A stretch of DNA of 64,000 bases from Silurus meridionalis (Eukaryota > Chordata > Actinopteri > Siluriformes > Siluridae). The notes beneath the pieces were generated by a model that was not told the DNA's origin, did no database searches, and saw nothing but the letters and a program-made list of their open reading frames with translations. Each line of letters opens with the position of its first letter. Positions within the stretch are counted from its first letter, which is position 1. This document shows positions 24,201 to 36,900 of the stretch, in pieces. Location of the stretch: positions 3,263,001-3,327,000 of the forward strand of contig NC_060891.1 of assembly GCF_014805685.1 (NCBI RefSeq), written 5' to 3'. The position numbers were made by a program, and so were the translations under genes.

Positions 24201-24720
24201 TCTCCAAAGCCCTCCTAATATCACTTTATCATTACATCTAATATCATTACTTCCCTTGTTCTTTCTGGAATGTCATGCATTCCTTTATTTCCCAGAGTTC
24301 CTAATTCTTACCTTCTCCACAGTTCCATACTTCTCATATTATTTTGTGTTACCTAGATCCCGTGTCTCCTAGCAACCTAGTTTCCTAGGACCCATATTTC
24401 ATCATTTCTAGTTTGCCAGATTTTTTTTCTGCTCAATATAAATATAACATGAAAATGTTTTTCCCCCCACATTTATTGGAATGTAACTGAAGCCCATACA
24501 ATGGGAGACCATGTATCGGCGAATAAAGAAATTTCATTTGGATAAACGATGCGCTTTATGTGTTTCAGGTCTGGCAGGAGCGAAGTATGTCTCATTCGAG
24601 GAGCGTCAATGGCACAGCGAGTGTTTTACATGCATGCAGTGCTCTGTGTCGCTTGTAGGCCGCGGTTTCCTAACACACCGCGACGACATCCTGTGCACTG
24701 ACTGTGGACGCGAGAAGTGA
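21094..24720 (+). CDS. fhl5: Four-and-a-half LIM domain protein, FHL5-type (five coding exons)
   Basis: Coding join: 21094-21252, 21618-21792, 22375-22544, 23540-23726, 24569-24720; 843 nt, 280 aa, the standard FHL length. Family role: LIM-only adaptors and transcriptional co-activators in muscle, heart or germ cells (FHL5/ACT with CREM, FHL2 with many partners). An N-terminal half LIM uses C8, C11, C29 and C32. LIM1 uses C41, C44, H63, C66, C69, C72, C90 and C93. Three more LIMs follow from C102 to the C-terminus. All junctions are in phase with GT/AG borders. Several words are shared by FHL2 (IGTKSFIPKD, FEERQWH), others by FHL5 (QWHSECF, CSVSLVG). The FHL5 name leans on the linkage to fut9, which mirrors human FUT9-FHL5; fhl2-like is the alternative. 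The tgfbrap1-like gene follows 2.3 kb downstream in the same orientation. Confidence 0.9.
21618..21792 (+). CDS. fhl5: fhl5 coding exon 2
   Basis: Acceptor ATGTCAG; encodes DLSYKDRHWHENCFKC onward (rest of LIM1, start of LIM2). Donor G/GTAGGA, phase 1. Confidence 0.93.
22375..22544 (+). CDS. fhl5: fhl5 coding exon 3
   Basis: Acceptor TGTTTTTCAG. Encodes SRKMEYKGNSWHETC through SCKK (LIM2 and the start of LIM3). Donor GTGAGT, phase 0. Confidence 0.94.
22880..22960 (-). repeat. RTE-like LINE fragment in fhl5 intron 3
   Basis: CCTCCTTCCTAGGTGCTCCA and CATTCTTCTACAGAT resemble the end of the larger copy at 26104-26300. Confidence 0.45.
23540..23726 (+). CDS. fhl5: fhl5 coding exon 4
   Basis: Acceptor TGTCTCTGAAG. 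Encodes AITTGGVTYNDKPWHRECF through the CVGCTKPIT segment (LIM3 and the start of LIM4). Donor A/GTAAGT, phase 1. Confidence 0.93.
23754..24187 (+). mobile_element. Tc1/mariner-derived relic, near full length, in fhl5 intron 4
   Basis: A 434-bp unit with both termini: ACACTATATGGACAAAAGTA at the left and, inverted, the ACAAACTTTTCTCCATGTAG end at the right. It is the best reference copy in the window. The body encodes the broken C-terminal part of a transposase. Confidence 0.85.
24569..24720 (+). CDS. fhl5: fhl5 coding exon 5 (terminal)
   Basis: Acceptor GTGTTTCAG; encodes LAGAKYVSFEERQWHSECF to the C-terminal CTDCGREK and stop TGA. Confidence 0.94.
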
Positions 24721-25804
24721 TTTTGCGAAAGACTGGGAAAAAAATCAAAAAAATCAAAGCAAAACAGTTTTTTGATCTGTGATTCTCAGTGTTTTGCATG
24801 TCTTCAGTGTTTGAATGCTGTTGGGTTTCATTGCTGTTTTTAAGCCCTGTTTGGATTAGTTTTACAAATAGAACCTGTGTATCTCCAGGTGTAAATCTTG
24901 CATGTGGTGTGACATTTCCGTTTCTAATTAATGTTAAGGTTCCTTTTTCAGCAACTTTGTCTAATTTGAGTTATTTGAAGAAAGAAATCAAGGTTTCTAA
25001 TGAATTTTTTGCTACACTCAGTTTGTGGACACCTCACCATTCCACATTTAGTCCCCATTTGATGTTATAACAACCTCCTCTCTACTGGGAGGATGTTCCT
25101 CTAGACTTTTGCAGTGTGCTTGGGGTCATTTGTGCTCATTCAGCCACAATGATGTAGAGTGAGTATTCCTAGGATGCAGTCAGTGTTTTAGTAGGGTTGA
25201 GATCAGAGCTCTATAGCAGGCCATTCAAGATCTTTCACTCCAAAGCATGTAAAGCATATCTTCATAGCGTTGGCCTCTGTCAGGTTTGGGTCTCCTGGTT
25301 TAAGTAGAAGGAAAAATTTTATGCCACCACGTCAAGACATTTTATGTGATTTGGTGCCTTCAATTTTGTGGCAACAGTTCGGGGAGGAACCACATATGGC
25401 TGGAAAACTGTCCCAATACAGTACATTTGTCCAATAAGTGAAAAAAAATTTATACTTTAGAAAAAGAATGTATTTTTTGTACATGGAGATGTAAACTAGA
25501 GATCATCATAAAGATAATTACTATAATCCCTATGAGATTTGGAGGAGTGACGACCTCAAAAACTGAACTTTGACCCTAAGCCCGTGGAACGTCCTTTGAT
25601 TCAGCTGGTTTTTAATGTTTTTTTACAGTTTTACGTTTGAATAGAAATTGCTTAGTAGTGATATTTTGATCTGAAATGACAGCAAATAGAAATTGAATGT
25701 GCAAAACCATTGACGTTTATGCCATACTCAAATAAACAGTTATTTTTTGTTTGTTTGTTTGAATTGAGTGGTCCCTTGTGAGTATGTAAAATCTGCACAA
25801 TAAA
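24721..25804 (+). other. Putative fhl5 3' UTR with two poly(A) signals
   Basis: No coding signal. AATAAA occurs at 25731-25736 and 25799-25804. A reverse-oriented Tc1 relic occupies 25016-25440, so a transcript using either signal would carry it. Confidence 0.45.
25016..25440 (-). mobile_element. Tc1/mariner-derived relic in the fhl5 3' flank
   Basis: Starts TTTGTGGACACCTCACC and ends near CCACATATGGCTGGAAAACT, a reverse-orientation copy of the family with internal loss. Confidence 0.75.
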
Positions 25805-26103
25805 AAAACCTTACTTGAATCATTATGGTGCGATGAGGATTCATTGAAGAAGTTCCAATGAGCCACAGTCAAGACGGAATTGCATGGTGTTGAAGTATGG
25901 AATAATAGCCATGTTGGTTCCTTTAACCCAGAAAAACGTCTCCAACCTTCCCTCCTTCAAAACAACCCCAAACCATTGTGCTTCCACTGTCTACTTCACT
26001 AGGGGTAAGGCAGTCTGCAAACATTTTTTCTCATGTTCTTTGTCTTACAGAAGTTCTTGTTAGACCCAAAAATGTCACATTTGGACTAATCCTCCTTACA
26101 GTC

Positions 26104-26300
26104 AAGTCTTCTTCTTCTTCTTCTTTCGGCTGCTCCCATTATGGGTCGCCACAGCGGATCCTCCTTCTCCAAACCCCCCTGTCCTCTACATCTGCATCTT
26201 TCAAACCAACTACCTGCATGTCTTCCTTTACAACATCCATAAACCTCTTCTTGGTTTCCTCCTTCCTGGTGGCTCCATCCTCAGTATTCTCCTACAGATA
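26104..26300 (-). mobile_element. RTE-like LINE 3' end with (GAA)n tail
   Basis: On the - strand it ends in GTGGCGACCCATAATGGGAG, CAGCCGAAAGAA and a GAA-rich tail (TTC run at 26104-26126). The same terminal words close the SINE at 38318-38534. Family name (RTE/Expander-like) is from general knowledge of fish genomes. Confidence 0.6.
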
Positions 26301-27054
26301 TACCCTAAAATACAAAATAAAGGCTTGGTAATCAACTGAGCGCTGCCACTTCCTGTTAACGTTTTTAACGGCAGTCTAGCATTTTGGATTTTTTAAATTT
26401 TATGTACAGCTACGAGAATTAAATACCTTTTTATTATTACAGTACCTATTTCCTGGTAACCACATGTGAATTGGGAAATGGAGTTCAGGTTTGAAGGCCA
26501 CAGTGTCCAATGGGAAATGGAGTTTGAGTCTAGTAGTCACCTAACATTTATATATTAATTTACAAATATAATTAAAACAAATAATGGTTAAACAAATTTT
26601 TGTGACCCCCTTTTTAGGCCAAAGAATAAATGTATAATTTTATATTAGTAGTTTTAATTCTACATTCACGCATGCCATTGAAAATGATCCAACATCTTAA
26701 TCACCTCTCACTGTTGTTCACAATGGGGCAACTATTTCTCTCATCCCAACAAATTTATAATATTTTATGATTTATATGTGACATTGGTTAAACATTACAT
26801 TATATAGAAGTGCAGTCTGATTTTAAAGCTGTTTCCTGGAGTTAATGTACACACAGTGTTCTGCTCTGAGAGCCTATAAAGTGCTGACACTAGCTTCCTC
26901 TCAGGATGAGTCACATGGCAGGGTCAAAATATGCTCACAGAAAAGTCAGACACAACTTTAGAGGTCGGAGAAGTATTTCTCAGCTCATACAAGCTGGGAC
27001 TTGAAGTTCAAGTGTTCAGAAAACGTTTTTTTAAACTGAGGAAAAAACACACAG
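26301..27054 (+). other. Upstream region of the tgfbrap1-like gene
   Basis: AT-rich. A TGAGTCACATG motif (AP-1-like plus half E-box) lies at about 26908. A T run precedes CACACAG directly before the ATG, which could be a weak acceptor after an unseen 5' exon. No TATA box stands out. Confidence 0.3.
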
Positions 27055-27727
27055 ATGGACGTCTATAGCTCCTCGCTGGTGTTCGAAAAGGTGGCGGCTG
27101 CCAAAGGAAAAGATAAGTTTGTTATTCAGTGCATAGAGTGGTCCTGTGACAACTTGTACATCGGGAGTAAAGATGGAGTCCTGCAGCTTTTCGCACCGAG
27201 TTCGAGGAACGGAATGGGAGATCATCCGACGCTGCGAGAGGTAAGAAAGAGACAGATGGGCCGAGGTGGAGAAATCAGCCAGCTGAAAGCAGTCCCAGTC
27301 CTAAACCACCTCCTTGTGCTTTGGGACAGCTCCATCACGGCGTTAAACATGTTCTCTCTGGAGCCCATAGCAGCCCTGAAGAAGCTCCAGAACGTTTCTC
27401 TGTTTCGCCTTGGTGAACCCGTGGTTCACGCGCAGCAGGTTTCCGTACAGCTCTTCACTGCCTCCACCAAACGGCGAGCATTGAGCATATACAAGGTGTG
27501 TGTTGACAGATGGGAGTGTGTAGGGAACGTGGCTCTGGCTCAGGACCCTGTGGCTTTGGCTGTGCGTGGGACTTGCCTGTGCATAGCCACGAGTGACAGA
27601 TACATCCTCCAGGATTATCAGACTCAGAGCGTTCTCGAACTTTTCACACATAACCTGAGAAGGCAAAATGTTCTCGCGAAGGAGAGCGTGAAAGGAGAGT
27701 TTCTTCTCAACTGCCCAGGGAACTTGG
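27055..27727 (+). CDS. tgfbrap1: tgfbrap1-like coding exon 1
   Basis: 224 codons plus one base. Holds most of the CNH propeller; NHLLVLWDSSITALNMFSLE matches the family's LNRLLVLCDNS...NMLNLEP block. Donor G/GTGAGG, phase 1. The open frame beyond the donor is intronic. Confidence 0.88.
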
Positions 27728-29455
27728 GTGAGGCTCTGCACGGTGTTCAAAATTCCAACTGGAATTAACACCATTTCCAAATGTCATCATTGGGGAAAAT
27801 CATTTGAAAATGATTGCAAAAAGTCTTTTAAGATATTTCGAAAATATAATGAGAAATATTACTACTATTAATACATTAATATTAATAAAAAAAACTCAAA
27901 CCAATCTTTTATGTATATATGTATGTATGTGTGTGTGTGTGTGTGTGCAGGCATGTTTGTGATGAATAGTGGTATATCCCAGCGTCCTCCTGTGCCGTTT
28001 CCTGATGGAGTATTGGATGCAGTAGTTCACTTCCCATATGTGTTGGTGCTGCAAAGTAAATCGATCCAAGCCTACAGCATGTTGGACCAGCAGCTCAAAC
28101 AAACCGTTCCCCTAAACAGCGCCAAATCGCTCCTCTCCACCACAGGTTACAGTCTCACCTCTGACCTGATCAACCTCTTAGCAATAATATAATGTAATTT
28201 TGACCATCTAATCAAAGAAATGTGAACATGTCGGTTATTGTATGCCTGCTAGATGGCCCCAAAACCTGAAATCTGATTGGTTACAGCAGCAGCCTTCAAA
28301 CAACATGTATTTTACGCTACAAACCTCCACAGTGCTGATCCTCAAGGGCTAATTCTTACCTGATAGTAACTCTAAACTAAATTTACCCTCGTTTACTCCA
28401 TATAGTATAGATTTTACTGTATAGATAGTTATGTTAGATGGAAGATCTGTCTAGTTCCAAATATAAGATTGTTTCATTTCAATATACTAGTATTTTGTTT
28501 TCACAGTCTTTTTTCTAGCAATTTTTTTGTTTTGGTCATTTTTTTTTGTTGAGCTCCTGAAAATTAACTGTTAAGTATGCAGTAGTGAAACGTTTCTAAA
28601 TTCCTCTGTGATTTGTACAGCATGACTAGTTTTTCACCTCTCACTCTGTATAGACGCCGTGTTTGTAGTCGAGGAGAGGGAGATTCACCGTCTGTCACAG
28701 AGTCCACTGGAGGTTCAAATCCGAAAGCTGCTCGAACTTGAGCGAGTGAACGAAGCACACACGCTGCTGGAAGGAGTTCAGTCTATTCTGCCTGAAGACT
28801 CTTACAAGGTAAAAAATAACATTTAAAGGGAAAAAAAAAGTGATGACAGAGCCAGGAACAGGCCGGCTTTAATCCTCATCCTTTTAGGATGTATGTAAGT
28901 CAGCTGTAATCCACTCATCTTCTAATAATTTCACCTGACATGACCGAAAAAAAAAAAAAAAAATTACAGCAAAAATCTCAAATAAATAAACAAGTCAACA
29001 CAAACAAACTAATAAATAAATACATAGACATGAAAATAAATAATTAAAGTAAACAAAAATAAATACGTAAATGGGCGGGGAAAATTCTAGCTAACTAGCT
29101 AGCTCACTAAATAACTAATTAACTAAATAAATAAATAGATACATTAAGGAAACAAAGAAATGAATAAATAAAGAGCACAAAATGGTCACCACATGTACAG
29201 TTTATACACGATTGTTGTCATCAGCATCATCATTAGGATTACAGACCCTGCTGCAGTCATGTAAAATATATGTTATATAAGTGTTTTTTGGCTGGTTCTC
29301 ATTCTAGGAAACAAACAAACAAATAGAATAGGGGACAGATAGAAAACCGTGAAGAAAAAATAATGAGAGAAAAATAGATATTCTACAAAATGGTCAACTT
29401 ATGTAACCCCAGTTCCTAGACCTTATGCAACATCATCATTATAACCAACACCACC

Positions 29456-29490
<35 letters not shown>

Positions 29491-32400
29491 GATTAACAGA
29501 CAGGAACAGATTTTGTGTAAAATATATGCTGTATCTGCTTTTTTGAGCTGCCTATAAATAGATTCTTGGAAACAAGAAATGCAGAGATTTAATTCCCCCT
29601 GCGGATATGCCTTCAAGTAATAGAACACATTCGGATTGCAGGATTACAGGACTAAGTTCGTCAGCTAGTTCATCACTTTCTTTCTTTTTTTTTTTATATC
29701 TTTGTGACAAGGGTGTCACATGGACGAGAAAGCAGGAGCTGCAGCGGTATAAGCAGCAGAAAACCAAAAGAAAATGAAAGAATGAATGGATTGTAATCTT
29801 ATTATAGGAATATGGTAGTAATAAAAGAGTTGCTTACACATCAAAAATGTGTTCGGTATGAAATACTGCAGAATGTTCAGTTTGTTTTAACACGTACGTT
29901 ACAGCAGCTATAAATAGTCATCACTTTACCGGCCTCTATTTTCCTCCCTCTCTCACTTCCTTGAGGAAAAAAGTCAGAAGAAAAGTTCAATGTTTGATGC
30001 GCTCTGACCTAAAGACATTCCAGTGTCTGAGACTTTTCATTCATCAGCTCACCCATTATTAAAAAATATAAATTTGGTATTGAATTATACCTATATACTA
30101 GCAATATTAGCAAGAAAATTGGCACGACTAGCTAGCCTTTCTGTTTCTACCTCAAATGAGCTAGCCACAGCCCAATGCTAATCACGCAAGATTTGCAAAC
30201 TGATTAAAAAATTCACACACTTATTTAGAAATGTATAGATGTTTTAAACAATAATGCAAAAAACAAACAAAAAGAAAAAAAAAAACAGCTTCAGCCACTG
30301 CTTACATAAGGCTAGCTTACATCAGGCTAGGCTAGGGCTACAGTAGCTAGGACACTGTAAGTTCTAGCTAAGCATCTAATGTTTTATTAATATCATTTTT
30401 TTATACAGTTTTAAATTCACTAGCCAGCTTAAAGATAGTTGCTGAAAATATTGTGTAATTACTCTTGTCTTTTTGAGTGAGTACAACCTTTAGTGTCTTC
30501 CAAAATATCACCTGAAGTAGTAAAGGTTCTATGGTTGAAAGTTTTAATAACAAATCCCACCAATTCACATTCTGATTCTAACTCAGTACCTGCAATGTGG
30601 CAGGCACTGATAACGTTTGTGTTGAAGCGCAGGGCTTTATTATGGAATTCAAAAAAGTCAGCCAAAATGAACAAACGTCAACATATAGGGCAATCAGCAG
30701 ATTGATTAAGGCCAACTAGACTAGTTCAAAATAAAAATACTAGGTACATTTTTAAAATGCTTGTAAAAATCACTTGAGGTCAGAGCTCTAGAGCAGACTA
30801 CTCAAGATCTTCCACTCCAACCCATGTAAACCATATGTTCATGGAGCTGGATTTTTAAAAGGGCATTGTCATGCTGAAACAGGTTTAAGTCTCCTAGTTC
30901 AAGTGAAGAAATTTAATGCTACTGCATCCGAAGACAATTGTGTGCCTCCAACTTTGTAGTAACAGCTCGAGATAAAACACATCTGGCTGGAAAATTCCCA
31001 AAGTAAAGTGTTCAAGCTCCAATATTTTGTTGTGTTCAAACGTTATGGTCTGTCTATCCTGGTTTGAACACTAGATGTTGCTATCACATAAAACTGAAGA
31101 AAAATGGCCTGCTTTACGATCTTTCTGCTCTTACCACATTAATGATACGGTCTAGAGATCACTACTGATTATGATCAAGCTTTTGGATAGAAAAACGCCA
31201 AATAAATGAAAAAAGTAGGGTTAGGGTTACTTTTGAAAAAGGTAAGATATGTGGAATACTACAATTTTGTCTGTAAAATGTCAACAATCCGCCATATTAT
31301 CTATTCATTTTCTCAGTCATTTTAATTCTTACAGATATTTGGTGGTTCAGAACTCCAGGGAGAAACATCTAAATGCCCCTGTTGTACAATTACACTTATT
31401 TTTCTGAATTTCCTCCCTGAACCTGATGAATTTCTCTTTAACCCCGGACCATTACCAATGCTAAATTGGTCTCATGCAGATCACAGACTTATAACCTTAT
31501 GATTGGTATCTTTGATGTGTTTAATAAAAGGTTTGCAGAATTTTAATGTTTAATTTCTTTCTAATATTTTACTCATAGAATCTCCACAGCAGTATAATTT
31601 GTACCTCCGGATGGATTAATTTTTACAGAGAAGCGTTTCTCGAGGCCAAAGAACTTTTCATGTAATGTTGTTTTTTCCCTCTTACCCAATGAATATTTTC
31701 TGCATTTGCAATTCAGAATTTCTAAATTTCTCTAAAAACATGTTGTTTTTCTCAGTAAAGGTGATTTGGACCCAAGGGAACTCATTAGCCTTTACCCAGG
31801 CATGACTGTCATCAGTGACGGCTTTAAACCTCAGCCTCCAACCGTAAGCAATGCTAAAGACATGGAGAAGCTGAATAATGAAGCCCAGCCAGAGTTTCAG
31901 AAGTATCTGATCTTCCTGTGCCTTTATTTAAATGCGATCCGGAGGACCGATCTGGGCCAAAACTTCCTTCAGGACATCGATACTACCCTGCTTAAAGTTT
32001 ACTTAACGCTCGGATATTTTGATAACCTGAACCAGCTTGTGTCTTGTCATAATGATTGTGTGCTGGAGATGTGCGTGCCAGATCTGAAACATCAGAAAAG
32101 GTTCTCAGCTGAAATTATTTAATTGGAAATAGCATCTCAGGACTAGCTTTTAACCATCACTGTATTTTATGTTACAGATTTTTCGCCATCGGACTGCTCT
32201 ATCAAAGCAAGGGTCAACATTTAGATGCAATTCAGGTCTGTAATTCAGTAAACTGAGATTTCTCAATAATTCCTCTCACCTGTATAGTTATATTTGTATT
32301 AGCAAATGTGTATAGTATGTAACTTTGTTGTGCCCTTGCTAATATGAACATGCATTGCTTAGGTGTGGTTTTGACTGTGAAATATCAATATCTATGTTAT

Positions 32401-33917
32401 CTATGGTTGAACATGTAACCAAAACAGTGGGCATGATGGCAAGGCTGGTGGGGAAGGTTGACCAGAGCACTGGGAAAAAGGAGGGGTAGGGAGGATCAGG
32501 GAAGAAGCCACCAATCAGGGTGGAGCGCATGCTCTGTTTTGAACAACTTGTATTGTTTGGCGCTTGGTCGTATCTACAGCACTTATCACCAGCATACAGT
32601 TCAGCATCAGTTCATTATGAGAGAAATGTGGGCCCTATTTTTGACTCATTAATATCATTCTATTAATAGTTTGGTGTGCACAAAGTAACAGAGTCTTTTC
32701 ACACAAACTGAGTTGATTAAGCAAAAAATCTTGTGATAAAAATGATAACAGGAACATTATAGCCATAATAAATCATAGTACTTTGGATGTTTAAGTACAT
32801 TTGAAGGCAAATACTTTTGTTCTTTGACTAAAAGGAAAGTTTAAAGGGACACTTTTTTAGGGACATATTTATTGGAGTAATATTTTACCAAGGTTATCTC
32901 TTCTTTACTCAAGTACATGGTTTGTGTACTTTGTCCACCACTGGGTAAAACAGAAGGGGTCATGAGGGAATGGTGGATCATGGCAGGAGGTGCTAATGGG
33001 AAGTAAAAATTGTGGACCAGAGGAGTGGGGAAAAGTGGACCAGCATAGTGGAAAAGGGTAGTGTGCAAGAGTGGCATAGGGAGAGATATAGAACATGGTT
33101 AAGCAAGGCAACATAGAAGGTGTAAGTATGACAGTAGGAAAATGTGAACCAGGGTATTGAGTTGACACATGCAGTTGGGATGGGGTCTGGGGTAGGAGTG
33201 ACCGAATTGTGCAATTACTATGGGGCAAAACAGAGCCATGAGAAAGGAAGAACCGAAGCAACTGCAGCAAAAGGAGTCAACCAATATGGTGGCAAGAAGA
33301 GGGCTAGGGCTATGTGAAGGGGTGACAATGGCAGTGGGTAGGTTTGGGCAAAAGCAGTGTTAAAAGCTAGACCAAGGCAACAAGGACCAGGGAAGTGGAA
33401 AGTAGTGAATCAAGACAGAGCAAATGTGTGAGCTTAGGCACTGGATGCATGCACATTGGGTAATGTAATGTGAAAGAGCCGAAGTACAAGTAAAGTGGTA
33501 AAGCATGGCATTTAATTAGAGTGGATAAGGTGTGGGTGGACCAAACAAATGTTAAAAATTAGATCAGGGCAGTAAAGAATGGCATTTGAATACTCTGCAT
33601 ATAAGGATGAAAGACTCTAATGCATGAAATGAATATAAACAATTAAAATCACAAGAAAATATTACTACTAATAAAAAATGTATATATAAATATTAATAAT
33701 ATAGTGCAGAATTTACTGAAACAAATCTAAAAACCAAGCCTGTAATTCTGCCAGACCTGGGTGTGGATGGTGGATGATGACAGTGTGGACTCCTCTGAGC
33801 CAAATGTTCTTCTGCACATTGTAAAAACTCTCTCACAGTTGAAAGAGAAATCTATCATCATGAAGTTTATAGAGTGGGCTCTTCAAAAAGACCAAAAGGA
33901 AAGTATATTCTAACACA

Positions 33918-33990
<73 letters not shown>

Positions 33991-36900
33991 TAGTTGGAAT
34001 GCAGAGTACAGTTAAAATCTGAGGTTCACTTTCATGTATAGCCTTGAAGAAAAAATCAAAGGATTATATTACAATATATAGCACTTATGTCATAGCCTAA
34101 AGTATTTATTCCTGTTTTTATTATACAGGTCGGGGTATTAATCTTCACAGAGAGAAATCCAGGCGACCAAGGCACATTTAAACCCCAAGAAGTGCTTTCC
34201 ATTTTAATGAATTATCCAGTTGCTTTAGTTTCCTATTTGGATTTTTTGATCAACGAGCAGCAAAGTCAGGTTTGTACATTTACTCGTACACAAACGCTGC
34301 GAAACAGGAAATAAGATGGTGAATAGAAATGGAATGGCAGCTCAGTTAGCTACTGTGGTTAAATATTGTGTACTGATAAACTTATATATGCTTTATGGGC
34401 AAAAGTATTGGGACACCTGACTTTTCCAGCCATATCTGGTGTCTTTTCCAATCTGTAAAAACAAAGATGGAGGCACAACATTGTGCAGGATGTCTTTGGA
34501 TGTGGAAACATTACATTTTACATTACAATTGAAAACAAACATGTTCTGGCATGACAATGCCCTTGTGCACAAAGCTAGCTTCATGAAGATATACTTTGCG
34601 TATTTGGAAACGGATGATCTTGAGAGGCCTGAGAGGAACTGTGACCTCAACCCTACTGAATATGTTTAAGATGAATGCAAACGCTGGCACCTACGTAGTT
34701 CCTGACTTTACTAACGCCTTTTTGGCTGAATGACCACAAATCTGCATTAGCACACTGCAAATGCTAGTGGAGGTTAATATAACAGCAAATGGGGACTACA
34801 TTTTGATGTGTCCCCAAACTTTTGTCCTATAAAAAGACACATTTCCAGATTGGTGTCTAACATGTTTAACCTGAGTTGTTGTTCCAGAGAAAATAAACAC
34901 TCTACCTGTTTTTCTTTTTTCAAAATTAAAAAATTATTGCATCATATTCTTCAAGACCTGCTCTTTGCCTAGATGGAGAAACACCACACTCTGCTGGCCA
35001 ACACATACGCTGCTCTGATCCTTCAACCTGACCGAGAGATGCAGAATCATGACACAAACATGGAGGAAATAAGGGAAAAAATGCAGCAGTTCCTGTGGCA
35101 ATCCTCGTTCTATGACGCTGAATCTGTATACGGTACACAGACACCTTAGACTTATCACTGCTACAGAACTGCTGAAGAAGGTCTGCCCTTCTGCTCATTA
35201 TTTAGTAAGGTCTCATCGAGCCAGACTACATATTTACATTTTAAATAGGTTTGAATGTAATCACTATGGCATTTTTTACCTGACATTTTAATCAACAAGT
35301 CAGTGAATTGTGAATCAATTGAAATAAAGTGTTCAGGATGTTTCTATGCACATGAGCAGGGTTACTTATAGTCAAGTCCATGAAAGCTTCGCCCCATGAT
35401 CACGTCATTTGTCTAATTTTATAAAAGGTAGAGATCAGGTTGCACCATTATTAAATAAAAGTGGGGAAAGCAGGGAAAAACTCAAACCATGAGTTCGATA
35501 ATAAGCTAATGGAGGCTGTAATTTCTTGGTTTATTCCTTTTTAGTCTTTAGACTTTTTCTATATACTGGGATCTTACACTATATGGACAAAAGTATTTTT
35601 ATGGACACTTGAATTTTTCAGTCATATGTGATTTTTCCACCAACATTTACCACAGAATTAGGGGCAAACTTTTGTATATACGCTTGTATATTCCTGCGCA
35701 TAAAGCCACCTCTATAAAAATACTATTTTGGATATATATTGGAGTGAAAGATCTTTAGTGACCTGAGCTATAGAGCTCTACTCAAACTGACTGAACTACT
35801 TTGGGGATGAATGTGAACGCTGACTGCACCCCAGGCTTCCTCATCTCATCTACATCAGTACCTGACTTTACTAACACCCTTGTGGCTGAATGAGCACAAA
35901 TCTCCACAAAAACTAATCTTCCTAGGAGGTTTTTCTAACAGTAAATGGGCACTAAATGTGTAGGATGTTCAATAAGCACATTATGGTCAGGTGCCAACAA
36001 ACATTTGCCTATGTAGTGTTTTGGGGTCCACTTTGCCAAATTATGTGGTGATTTACCATAAAATTAGCTGCAAGTTGGAATAAAATGCTTGGTGCATTGG
36101 TGTTATAGGAAGTCCAAAAACGAATTTGGAGTTTCCACTCCAAAGTAGACTGTTTTTCTTAAATAAACAGCGTTAAAAAACAAATCAGTCATTAGGTTTT
36201 TTCACCGCTAGCAAATCTTCTGAAGAGCTAATCTTCTGGGGGGTTTTTTGGTACTATTACGACGACATGTGATATTACTGTAGATGAACTACCTTGTCTT
36301 GCAGACAGTCTATGACATGAATGATAGGTGAAAAAACAACAGCCACAACAAAACATGCCGATCTAATTACCAAAAAAAAAAAAAAAAAATTCCAAGGTTA
36401 AATATCCCGAAAGTCACCTTTCGCTAAAAACCTCTGACTGTTAGAAAATGTTGACACTTGAGACTCCTTCCCTCAATTCTCAATTCCTTCCCTCGTGTCA
36501 GGCTGCATCTCACGACACCAGTGTGTTTTTTTTGTAATTGTACAATATAAAGCATTACTCCTTACTTATTTAACATCTTCTGATTAGTCAGATTTAAGAA
36601 TTTAACAGAAAATTGAGATTTGTCTCTGCTTCAGCTCTAAACAATACAGATTTTCAGAACTCAATGATTCTGAACTCAAAAATCATAAAATCCTAAATCA
36701 CATCTCTCTCCCGCAGCCTTTTACATAATTAATGTCTTGGTGTATTTACACTGCAGCCAAAATACAGTCATCTGTGCTCCATGTTGAGAAAGCGATCGTG
36801 CTCGGGAGAATCGGGGAACACAAAAAGGCCCTGCGGCTTCTTGTCGATGAAGAACGAGATGACAAAGCAGCAGAAAATTACTGCTGGAGGACCTCTGCTG

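Noticed and set aside
34439..34669. Active transposase gene
   Set aside because: Only the C-terminal remnant with D and E motifs is present; the first catalytic D and the DNA-binding part are missing.
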